Positions 54,914 to 64,000 of a DNA stretch of 64,000 nt are shown here, piece by piece. The position numbers were made by a program, and so were the translations under genes. The notes beneath the pieces are model-generated. The model searched no databases. It worked only from the letters and a program-made list of their open reading frames with translations, and had not been told where the DNA came from. Source of the DNA: Cylicocyclus nassatus (taxonomy: Eukaryota > Nematoda > Chromadorea > Rhabditida > Strongylidae); the NCBI GenBank assembly GCA_958299035.1, contig CATQJL010000316.1, forward strand, positions 47,055,585-47,119,584, in the 5' to 3' direction. Every line of letters starts with the position of its first letter. The stretch's first letter is position 1.

Positions 54914-55226
54914 CTCAGACAATCGCTGGGGGCAGGCGGGCACCGGAAAAATAGATTGCTGATATCTCGCACCCCGCTCGCGGATTTTTTGCAAAGCAAT
55001 CAGGACTTTTCGGAAGACTGAGTCAGCGGATTTTTGAGAGATTGCCTGTTGAATTTTTTTCCGCTCTTATCTTTTGCAGATATATTGCTAAATCTCTGAG
55101 GAATCGAGAACTCAGCAAGCGGTCTTCCGAAAAGTCCTGATTGCTTTCCAAAAAATCCGCGAGCGGGGTGCGAGAGATCAGCAATCTATTTTTCCGGTGC
55201 CCGCCTGCCCCCGGCGATTGTCTGAG
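54914..55226. mobile_element. Nested foldback element (313 bp)
   Basis: CTCAGACAATCGCTGGGGGC at left and CCCCCGGCGATTGTCTGAG at right, with CACCGGAAAAATAGATTGCT and its inverse next to them. It shares terminal sequence with the SL-module family but has a different core (AATCAGGACTTTTCGGAAGA and inverse) and no leader. Confidence 0.75.
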
Positions 55227-55490
55227 TATGCCACATGGAGTCTCATCTTTGCTCGGCGTACGCCCAAGACTGCGTTAAAAGAGTCCGAGCGCTTGCTGAA
55301 AGTTTGGCCAGCTTTGAAAAAAGTTATTTGCCGAGCGCTTGCAGAAAATGCTGTATTGCTGCCCGCTGTCAGAACATTAGACAGTAAAGGAAGCACCGCT
55401 GGTCGAAGGTTTGACCACGCCCCAAAATTTTGCTGATCGCTTGCAGAAAAGCGCGGGTTTGCGGACCGCCTGCTCCCGGCGTTTATCTAA

Positions 55491-56339
55491 GTTGGTGTTC
55501 CTATCGTATTTGCCTCACGCGACCAAACTTGCCTCAAAAATCCTTCATAACTTCTTTTAGAGAAAAGATTAGCAGAAATGGAAGCGAGATTCGGAATCAG
55601 CGTTCGAAAACGAGTGTAATTGTGTACATTTCATTTCAAAAGGTCACGGACACTAAGTATGTTCCCTCTTAAGGATAGAAACGAAACGAAGTTTATAAGT
55701 TGGTACTATGATTATAAACATTATATGATAATATCATCTTTTCATCAATATTTACATGTTGTTTAGAGCTATCACGTTTAGAGCTATCACCTTGGCGCGG
55801 AGAGATGAAAGCTACATGAAATTCTTTTGCTTACTATACGATGAGTTTTGCAGGCTGAAGTCATTACGTATATAAACACATAGGGCATTCGAAAAATCGT
55901 GACGATGCAACACGCACGCGCTCTCAATTCTTGGTTTCTATCGCTACTCAAATAATTTTTCTGCTTACATATGATAGTATTCAGGCACTGGAAATAACTG
56001 AGCTTAAAGTTGAGGTGTTGCTTGTTTGTGTGCATGTTTTATCCTTCTGTGTGCGGAAAGACCGCAGTCAACTCGCGTCACAATTTCAAAAATGAACCAA
56101 TTTTCGTGTAGCGTTACAACTGGCCTAGAATTATATTTAACCAAAAAACTATCACCTAGTTCTTCTATTTGCTTCCCTCGCCTTCGACATCCTTGAAAGA
56201 ACCCTAGAATTTGTCAGACGAGCTCTCCTCTGCCATTTTTCGATCTCTTGCTTGGCCGTGCCGCATTTTTCTTTCTTCCTGCAGTGCAGAACCAGGCTGA
56301 CGCAAATTTTGGAGACACATTACCCATTCATTCCACTGC
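55491..56339. other. Spacer, nothing recognised
   Basis: Open frames on both strands are short and match no family I know. Confidence 0.35.
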
Positions 56340-57560
56340 CATTGGTCTTTTCTAATACTTGGTTCCTCAAAAGCTTGCATTGCACTGTCCATAACTCACC
56401 TTGCCAATTCTATCCGTTATTTCACCGTACTTAGTCGAATGCGCCTTTAGTAAGCTTCAACACTTTTCTATAGGATTGAATGTGCAGTGGAACGACGGCA
56501 GTCGACCACTAGTTCGGCACACCTGTGATCCCCAGCATACTCACGAACAGCGTCGATACACCTAGATTCTACGTAATCGCGAAGCTGAACTTTGAAATTA
56601 ATTTTAGCACAATGATAGGATGGATAGGCGTCACCTTATTCAGAAGGTCGGCTTTTCCTTCACCATTACTCACTGCAACACGAGGCCAAAAATTCAGCTC
56701 CGCTTCGGTCGAGCCCGAGGTGGGTACGTTTTTTGCTGCCTGCTGTGGTAGAGGCTTATCCATAATCAGTGTAACTCGTTTTTCCGCTGTCCAATCCTTC
56801 ATGTGAGGGATGGAATGCTCTAGCCACTCTCTAATTAAAATAGTTCATGACTCATATCTTCGAGATACATCCCGTTATTCCTTCTACCACATAAACATTC
56901 TTGTTTACTTTGATAGACCTTCCGCCATCGCTGCATTTACTATGGCTCCCACACTCTCATTCTTCCCGATGCCCCTGCCACATGAATGTTAATCCAGCAA
57001 CTTTTTTGCTGCAAATCTTGAGATGTCATTATCATTCCACCCTCTGGGTTTCAATATGCCGGGAAATAAACAAGTCTCATCGGTGTATAGCAGGCTATCT
57101 CCGCGTATTCGAGCTTCTCGATCAGTTGTAAACATCCCGAGCGCTTCCTGATGAGATCGGGCTTTGATAAGTGATTTTTTAATTGTCAGTGATTTTCTAA
57201 AAGAAGCCTAAAGCTCTCATAAACGTATGCAGAGTGGAGAGTGAGACGCAGAAATTGTTTTTGCTCAAAGGATTGAAGCTTAGTGGTGGTAAGATCGTTC
57301 GCGTTTCTGAGCCTTCCGTGGATGGCATGCTTCACTGTCTCATCCCATTTCACTCTATACTTATTGAGTGTTATCTGGCGCCTTTGATTCTTGGAAAGTG
57401 GTGATCTCGTGCTTGTTAAAGGCCTTTTGCAGCTAGCTGATGCACATTTTCTGGAACACGTTTAATTGCCTTCTACAAACTACGCTGAAGTCGGAAGTCG
57501 CTAATTTCTGAGAGTGTTGGACACACAATTTTCCCTTCGCAAGGTGCAAAATTGGAATCT
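56340..57560 (-). pseudogene. DDE transposase (Tc1/mariner-IS630 type), decayed
   Basis: Reading the minus strand downward from about 57560, several frames joined by stops and frameshifts resemble a DDE endonuclease. There is a helix-turn-helix-like start, then SLIKARSHQEA and LLYTDETCLFPG (57110-57060, first Asp). KDWTAEKRVTLIMDK follows at 56799-56758 (second Asp, where the family usually has DNAPYHS). Then comes LPSFHCTFNPIEK near 56500-56460 (the Glu in the usual NPIE context), and KYGEITDRIGK. At least four in-frame stops and two frame changes are visible, so no full enzyme can be made. The plus frames in this region are shadows. Terminal repeats of the parent element were not found. Confidence 0.75.
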
Positions 57561-58290
57561 TGAGCCAGAAGCGGTGTGAATGTGATCAAACTTCGCTAAA
57601 GCCAAGAGTAGGCTGAGCGCTCATGCTCACAGCAGTTTTATCGTGATGGAGCTAGAAAGTACGCGTGTGCGGGCGAGTTCCTGACAGTCATATGTCCGCG
57701 GCCGAAGCATAATTCATTCGACTCAAATCGCTCAAGGGGTTTCCTTAGTACTTTTTGTATGGATTCATATATTGATAAGTTATCCAATTTTTATATGACT
57801 TCAAATAGTGATATGCTAAATATCTGATGAGAGCAAAGCAGTTCAAGGTGGAAAAGACCCGATGAAATTGCTAATGTATAGTGTCACCAATAGTCGCAGC
57901 TGATGCAACTGTCAAGATTTGGCGGAGCCTTATAAAGTGCTGCGATGAAAGTAAGGAATGAAAAAACAACTGACAGTTACAATGCTTGAGCGAATCTTTC
58001 CTGCAATAGCAATGTATTCGGAACCTTCATCTCCACAAGGCGCCGCTGTAATGTATTTTTCACCCCTTTATTAAATAAGCTTTGCTGCGAGAAAGGAAGG
58101 TAAGGTGCTAGCTAGCCACAATAGTTTAAATAAAACGAGAAATGAAGGTTGAAAATTGAGTATCGAAAGCAATGGGTGAAAAGTACATTTAGCAACAATG
58201 CATGGTTAGAAATTACTGTATTTGCTTTTTCAAAATATGAAAGTTTATAAAGAACACGTTGACAGCTTCAGAAATAAAACCTATTTTTTG
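57561..58290. other. Spacer, nothing recognised
   Basis: No gene or clear repeat seen. It may include worn ends of the transposon whose transposase remnant lies at 56340-57560. Confidence 0.35.
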
Positions 58291-58297
58291 ATCCATG

Positions 58298-58612
58298 GAA
58301 CGCAGTAACGCAGCAGTTAATTTGATTTGCCTGATGCAGTGACAAGCAGTGGAGTACATTCCAAGATAAGTAAACTCAACAAAAGAATAGCGTGATAAGT
58401 TGATGTTTAGATCATGGAGAAAAATACAAAACACGAAATCTTTCGCCTTTCAACCCTAAATAACATTACCACCAAGTTACCCCTACTTGAGGTTCGTCTG
58501 TAAGATTGGATATAAAGCATAACACGCAGTATCAGAAAATAGCATACAGTTCTATTGTAGAACGCAGCAACGCAGCAGTCAGTTTGATTTGCCTGACGAA
58601 GTGACAAGCATT
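58298..58612. repeat. Pair of ~52-bp direct repeats
   Basis: GGAACGCAGTAACGCAGCAG at 58298 and GAACGCAGCAACGCAGCAG at 58560 are each followed by TTTGATTTGCCTGA and AGTGACAAGCA. The 210 bases between them show no gene. Confidence 0.6.
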
Positions 58613-58839
58613 TGTGTGATCTGATCTATTGAGAAAACATTCTAAAACATCGCAAAACTTGCTCTACCTACCATAGCCATAATTGGGTATCATTGCGAGT
58701 ATCCAAAAAACAGTTTATTTTTTAACTCGCCTGACATGGTATTACATGAACATTCTACAAAGATGACAATCTGAAAGACCTTGATATAAGATATCATTCC
58801 TCTATATTGCTAGTCGCAAACGGCATTGTTCAAAGTTCT

Positions 58840-59043
58840 GTGGCCGTATTCATCATTGATACCTTGAGGTAAATTCTACCTCCAGGTAGTTTTATCACTC
58901 ATTATCAGCAAAATTACATTGAGAATTTACCTCAAGGTACTTTTGTAAATACGTGTACTTGCTGATAATGAGCGATAAAACTACCTAGAATTTACCTAGA
59001 AAGCTAGAATTTACCTCAAGGTATCAATGATGAATACGACCAC
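58840..59043. repeat. Foldback element (~204 bp)
   Basis: GTGGCCGTATTCATCATTGA and TACCTTGAGGTAAATTCTAC at left pair with GAATTTACCTCAAGGTATCA and ATGATGAATACGACCAC at right. GATAATGAGCGATAAAACTA matches the inverse of the segment at 58889-58907. Confidence 0.7.
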
Positions 59044-59448
59044 TGGAATAATTTACAGAAAAAAAGAAAAGGAACTTTTCCGGAACTGTCAAACTTCCAT
59101 ATTTTCTGCCATTTCTTTTCCATCAAGCTAGAAATTCTAGAAAATCGGATAACTGAGCAAGCATACAAGGAAAGTGGTATGGTGCATGAATGAAAATAGA
59201 AAAAAGTACGAGAAATGCTTGAACGACTGAGGAGGCTATAGGATGAGCGTGTTACGAGATGCGAATTGAACGCGCGCCGCCACGTACTGTAAATCTGGAA
59301 ATGATTCAAAAACACACGTAGTATGAATACACGAGTCGAAATACGTCGTTGAATATCCTCTAGCTATCTCATTTGTGGGCGGAGTTTCAATGGATGACGA
59401 TTCAAAACAGCACAGAGTTTGCCTCGGCTTGTTGCAAGTATGACATAG

Positions 59449-59909
59449 TTAAAGGCAGTGTCCGGGCAAAAAAACGATTTTAAGATTTTGGCTTACCCGG
59501 GCCTATTCACTATGCTGAATCCGAAAATCCACATTGGAAAGGGCAAAAACGGCAAAAAAGGGCTCTAACGGAGGAGGGAAATCGAATGTGGGCGGGGTCC
59601 TCCCCACTGTGGATTTCGCAGTCCCAGTTTCTGGGGCGATCTTCCCAATTCCTCTAGCGCCCTGAGATCTCCACCGGCCAGGTGCGAATGCATGACTTGA
59701 AATCGGAATCGAGAAGATCGCTCTGGAAGCTGGGAGCTTGAATTCACTGTGGGGAGGACCCCGCCCACCTGCTGATTTCCCTCCCGTGTTAGAGCCGTTT
59801 CTCACCGTTTTCGCGCTCTCCAATGTGCATTTTCGGATTCAGCGTAGCGAATAGGCCCGGGTAAGCAAAAAATCTCAAGAACGAGTTTTTGCCCGGACAC
59901 TGCCTTTAA
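59449..59909. mobile_element. AAAGGCAGTGTCC-family element, copy 2 (461 bp)
   Basis: TTAAAGGCAGTGTCCGGGCA at left and GCCCGGACACTGCCTTTAA at right. The arms pair over most of their length (CCCGGGCCTATTCACTATGC, GATTTTCGGATTCAGC). TTAA flanks allow a TTAA target duplication. The 106-codon minus frame here comes from the symmetry. Confidence 0.8.
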
Positions 59910-60377
59910 GAAAAAAGAAACTATGCTGTTGCAACCAGCCAAAACACACACACGCACGGGGAGAAAGGAGCAGTAATGCTGCAAGAATGTTTGGAATAGA
60001 TGTGCCCATGGTCAGAAGATGAAAGAAAAACTTTAAAGTTCTGCAAGCTGGATAGCGAAATACGTGCAAAACGATACAAAAAAAACTTATAGGTTGAGCT
60101 GAAAGAGAGCAAAGATGGTGTTGGCGAGAAGTGCAAAAAGCGGAAAATGTTTACTACTTTGATACGCCGAAGCAAAGCGAATCGCTGAACTATGAGCATT
60201 GTCGATTCCGATGGCGGGGCCGGATGATGTGCAATTTTACTCATGCGAAACTATCGATGAAAGCCATTATAAGTCGATCACTACTTACCCGATAACGACG
60301 ATATCTCACAGCCAATTTGATTTGTGAAAAATGAAGAGCACGGTCCCGATCAAAGATCTCAGTAAAATGAAGTGCCA

Positions 60378-60783
60378 TTAAAGGCAGTGTCCGGACAAGG
60401 TGGGGGTATTAGGATTTCATTGCCATACGAAAGTGGTCTTCCTCAGACACAGCATTGCGCAAATACGAGGTTATAACGTTCGATCTAAAGCAAGAAAGAT
60501 GATCGGAAAGTGGAGAAACTTACTCCTTCAGGCGAAGTCCTCCGACCTGTTTGAATTCCTGCTATGCGGCGGAATAAGCATGCCGCCGCAGTCAAAATTG
60601 TAGGGTCCCGCAGCGACTCTGTTTCTCAAATCTTGGCGGGGACCGAACTTCAAGATGTAAAGCTCTGGAAAACGCATGTTCTCACCGTTTTCGCGTCTAA
60701 TGTGGATTTTTGGATTTAGCGCGCTGATAAGTCCCGGTAAGTGGATTTCCTAGAAATCGAGTTTTTGCCCGGACACTGTTTAA
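60378..60783. mobile_element. AAAGGCAGTGTCC-family element, copy 3 (~406 bp)
   Basis: TTAAAGGCAGTGTCCGGACA at left and TTTGCCCGGACACTGTTTAA at right, flanked by TTAA. The right half keeps TTCTCACCGTTTTCGCG and GATAAGTCCCGGTAAG seen in copy 2, while the left half has diverged. Confidence 0.65.
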
Positions 60784-61398
60784 CATTCGACTTGCCAGGC
60801 AGATACACTGTGAAGCCCAGAGCGCATGTCGGCGTAGTAATCAAAGGGTAAGATTTGCAGGATGTATATAGTACATCATTAACTTGGCAGTTTAGATTGA
60901 ACGAGGACCAATTGCGCTTGTATTAAGGGGGACGGTCAATAAGTCACTGTGAAGGCAAACGCCCATGGACGGATGAACGAGCAACTTTCGAATGGGTTGG
61001 AGAGTGCTGGACGGCATTCTTTTACTTTCCCGAAACAGTCTTTACTCATACTCGATTTCGCCCGCTGTCAGTTGACTATAGGGCAAAGAAGGCCATCAGG
61101 CCATCCGCAAACGAGCAGATAGCGGTCAATTAGAGAGAACTTACTTATTCAGCCATTGGACGTCGCTGAATAAGTCATTTAAGTAGACTAAGGAAGAATT
61201 GGGAGAATGGATGTTCCGAGAAGAGATCGCTACACCAAAGGGACATATGTGCGACGCAATGCATGAAAATTTTTGCTAATAAATCCTAGAAAGCATACGA
61301 GATCACTGCTCTCATGTCCAAAACGGAATTTGAAGAGCGTTAGAGAAAGTGTAGATGAAGTTTCGAAAGATTGCGAGACGTAAACGCTGAACTTTGGG

Positions 61399-61512
61399 AT
61401 CGTTCAGACCGCGCACAAAGGCGCACGAAGGCGTGTGTGAGTGTGTGTGTGTGTCGAGATAAACGAGACAAGACGAGACGCGCCAAGCCTTTGTGCGCGG
61501 TTTGAACGATCT
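61399..61512. repeat. Hairpin with a GT-rich loop
   Basis: GATCGTTCAGACCGCGCACAAAGGC pairs with its inverse at about 61488-61512, enclosing a (GT)n tract at 61434-61455. Confidence 0.7.
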
Positions 61513-61754
61513 CTTTGCTTTTGCAGTTTGTTTTCAAATAGTGTGCCTGCTTCTTTTTCATTCTTATCTGTTCTGAAAATTCACTTCACAATTGACTGTG
61601 GTATTCCATTCAACTTTTTATTGATGATGATCTCTCACTTTTTGCACGTTCAGCTTTCCACCGTTTGCTCCCTTACTGATATTTTACTGCTTACTTTTTA
61701 TAAAATCGCGAATGTCTACGCCTTGAGGAGTGCTCCCAAGCCGTGCCACAACTA

Positions 61755-62699
61755 TTAGGTTGTTCGGAAATTAATGTCCGTTTTGGTTTTCAACCGCAAT
61801 AATTCATGCATTTTTTATTCCTGATTAGCTCTCAAAGTACCATTCGATAGAGCAAAGCAAGCTCTACAAGATGGCAATCTTGCTTTAGCAACGCTCTGAT
61901 TCACCTTGAGTTTCGAGCCAAAAACTAAAAAGATTCAACTGCTCGAAAAATCGAGAAAAATAGTAACTCAGTTCATAGGCATCCCACAATAATTTCAACT
62001 TGCTTGCGTAGACGCTATCCACATAAAACATCTATGTACGTCGTTGCCGTATTTTTTCCACTGTTAGAAATCAAGAAAACGGAAATTTTCATGCTTAGGC
62101 CAAAGTGATGCTATGTCGTCCCAACATAAGTAGATGTGTACTACAAATTTGTAGAAGTACAAACGTAATTTTTCAGCTTTCAACAGGCTTTAGTTCTCGA
62201 GAAATATTGAATACAGCTTTCCTTAGTCAGGTGGTCAAGCTAAAATTCAAATTTCTCGAGAACTAAAGCCTGTAAAGGGCTGACAGTCCACGGTACTTCT
62301 ACAAATTTAGTAGTATGCATCTACTTATATGGGGACGGCACAGCTTCACTTTGGCAAATGCATGAAAATTTCGGTTTCTTGATTTCTAACGAAGGAAGAA
62401 ATACGGCAACGGCGTACATAAATGCCTTATATGGATAGTGTTTACGCGAGCAAGTTAGAATTTCTGTAGGATTGCTATGAGCTGAGTTACGATTTTTCTC
62501 GATTTTTCGGGCAGTTAAATCTTTTTAATTTTTGGCTCGAAACTCAAGGTGGATCAGAGCTCTTGCTAAAGCAAGATCGCCATCTTGTAGAGCTTGCTTT
62601 GCTCCATCGAATAGTACTTTGAAAGCTATTCAGGATTGAAAAGTGTATGACTTATTGCGGTTAAAATTCAAAACGGACATTAATTTCCGGACAACCTAA
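61755..62699. mobile_element. Mariner-like long foldback (945 bp)
   Basis: TTAGGTTGTTCGGAAATTAA at left and TTAATTTCCGGACAACCTAA at right, TA on both sides. The arms are inverse copies almost to the centre (GAGCAAAGCAAGCTCTACAA, TTTTTCTCGATTTTTCGGGC, ATTTCTCGAGAACTAAAGCC), giving one very long palindrome. Confidence 0.85.
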
Positions 62700-62701
62700 T
62701 A

Positions 62702-63366
62702 CATAGAATTAAAGATCAACATTGCTATTATTTCGAATGAAGTGTACACTGCGGGGAGATCGTAAATCTTGCTGGATTGAATTCAAATGTTCTATAGAGT
62801 AGAAGGTTTTCTACTCACAGTGAAGCTATCTAACTTAGCTCGGTCTTTTGGCAAAGGACATAGACAGTGACCGCCAAAAAGTTGCGGACAAGCCGCCTTC
62901 CTTTTTCATCGCTCATTTTCGGATGGAAAACAAGGATGAAAAAATGATTGGTTTGCATGAAGTGATAGAGCTCTACAAGAGCTACAACTATCACATTGAA
63001 TTTTTAAAAACATGTATTACAGAAATTTCAAAAATCTTTTCCTAAAAAAAGTCCGAAAATGGCCGCGTCACAATGTCGCGGACAATAATACTTCGAACGC
63101 AAAAATTTTCTTTTGAGACCTATTTCAAAGCGGAAACACAAGAGCTCGTTAAGAACTACACAATGGTTATGGTTGCTCAAAAAACACAAGCTCGAGTTTT
63201 TTTTGCTTTTTCAAAAATAACTTCTAATTCCCCTTTTTAAGCCAAATTTCTTCACAAGGGAACTTATTCAAGATATCCCAACAAAGCTAATTGGATAAAT
63301 GGATGCTCTTTGCCATCTTCTATGCATCGAACGTGTGCTGGTGAGTTTCTTTGCTGAAAATGGCTC
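62702..63366. other. Spacer, nothing recognised
   Basis: The 65-codon plus frame 62848-63045 is unrecognised and has no partner exon that I can see. Confidence 0.35.
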
Positions 63367-63367
63367 T

Positions 63368-63939
63368 TGACAGTGCGTGCACATGCCCCCCCCCCCACGT
63401 GCGCCTCACCACTGACTTGCACCGTTTTGCAGGCCTGTAGCTCGGCCGGCAGTCACTCTACGAGACGGTGCATAGGCTCATTCGAAAGAGGTGACTACCT
63501 CGACATGACGGTATGCAAAGAGTTGGGTTTGAAAAACTCCGGAAATTTGACGGAGGGGCTGAGAAAGCGCAGCCTTAGAGGCGAATGGAATGAAGGCTCT
63601 TATCAACATCAGAGCACTCTTAAAGCTCCGAAATGGATCTATTACAAGAGAATTAACAGTTTTGAACTTCCAAGATGGAACTGGTGGCGAAAGGAGGTTT
63701 CTCAACTTCAGCTGAAAAATCCTTAGCTTACAAATGAAGCTGCGATTTCTCATCCCATCCGTGAAATCTCCGCAGTTTCTCAAACCCAACTCATTTACAT
63801 ACCGTCGTGTCGAGGAAGTCACCTCTTTTAAATGACTTTATGCATCGTCTCGTAGAGTGACTGCCGGCCGAGCTACAGGCCTGCAAAGCGGTACAAGTCA
63901 GTGGTGAGGCGCAGGTAGGGTCATGTGCACGCATTGTCA
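63368..63939. mobile_element. Foldback element (~570 bp)
   Basis: TGACAGTGCGTGCACATG at left and CATGTGCACGCATTGTCA at right are inverse. GCAGGCCTGTAGCTCGGCCG, GTCACTCTACGAGACG and CATACCGT-type segments are mirrored in the right arm. A poly-C tract lies near 63387-63399. The 119- and 114-codon frames on opposite strands mirror each other and are not genes. Confidence 0.75.
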
Positions 63940-64000
63940 TCAGAGGTGCGATAGTCGGAGCCGTCTCCGCCTACCTTCACTTTTGAGCTGGTACAGGGTG

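Larger units (their letters stand above)
54600..55490 (-). mobile_element. SL-module TIR element, copy E5, split by a nested insertion
   Basis: Left end CTCAGATAATCGCC, right end CGGCGTTTATCTAA. The left part (to 54913) carries module E on the minus strand. The right part (from 55227) continues the usual upstream block and right arm. Without the nested piece the element is about 578 bp, the family's usual size. Confidence 0.8.

Noticed and set aside
63367..63822. 119- and 114-codon frames on opposite strands
   Set aside because: They are mirror products of the foldback 63368-63939.

Overview
The window looks like nuclear DNA from a clade V (strongylid, hookworm-like) parasitic nematode. The evidence is A+T-rich DNA, many small exons with TTTTCAG/TTTTTAG acceptors, several introns of about 50 nt, and two animal gene families with nematode-style structure. 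There are also copies of a sequence that matches the nematode spliced leader SL1 at up to 21 of 22 positions. The strain or species cannot be fixed from the sequence alone. Nothing here looks prokaryotic, and most short open frames are chance frames or frames inside inverted repeats.

Layout. 1-17387 is gene-poor and holds a few terminal-inverted-repeat (TIR) elements. 17388-25608 (+) is a 13-exon acetylcholinesterase-like gene with Ser, Glu and His of the triad and the choline-binding Trp; one donor site is not GT and the C-terminal region is missing. 25609-43560 is almost entirely repeats: a TTAA-flanked element, a foldback carrying ~120-bp repeats, two clusters of one ~570-bp element family, a triple tandem foldback and others. 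43576-52729 (+) is a 19-exon neprilysin-like (M13) zinc metallopeptidase predicted to be secreted, with all exon phases consistent. 52730-64000 is again repeat-rich, with a decayed DDE transposase on the minus strand at about 56340-57560.

The most striking observation is in the ~570-bp TIR family at 30566-32449, 37461-38390 and 54600-55490. The middle of each full copy carries a 110-125 nt module built like a spliced-leader RNA. It has a 22-nt SL1-like leader (17-21/22 identical), a GT donor directly after it, hairpin I, hairpin II, a U-rich Sm-like site (AATTTTGC or AAATTTTTG) and a 3' hairpin. Five modules are present, on both strands, and their stems show paired changes that keep base pairing. 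This suggests a mobile element that carries, or arose from, an SL RNA gene. If any copy is transcribed, it would feed variant leaders into trans-splicing. A candidate trans-splice acceptor lies 6 nt before the neprilysin start codon.

The genes and repeats interact structurally. Several introns of both genes contain miniature elements. Intron 6 of the neprilysin gene is about 54 nt of ordinary intron plus one 1,023-bp mariner-like foldback and its TA duplication. The same 230-bp element family sits in an intron of each gene.
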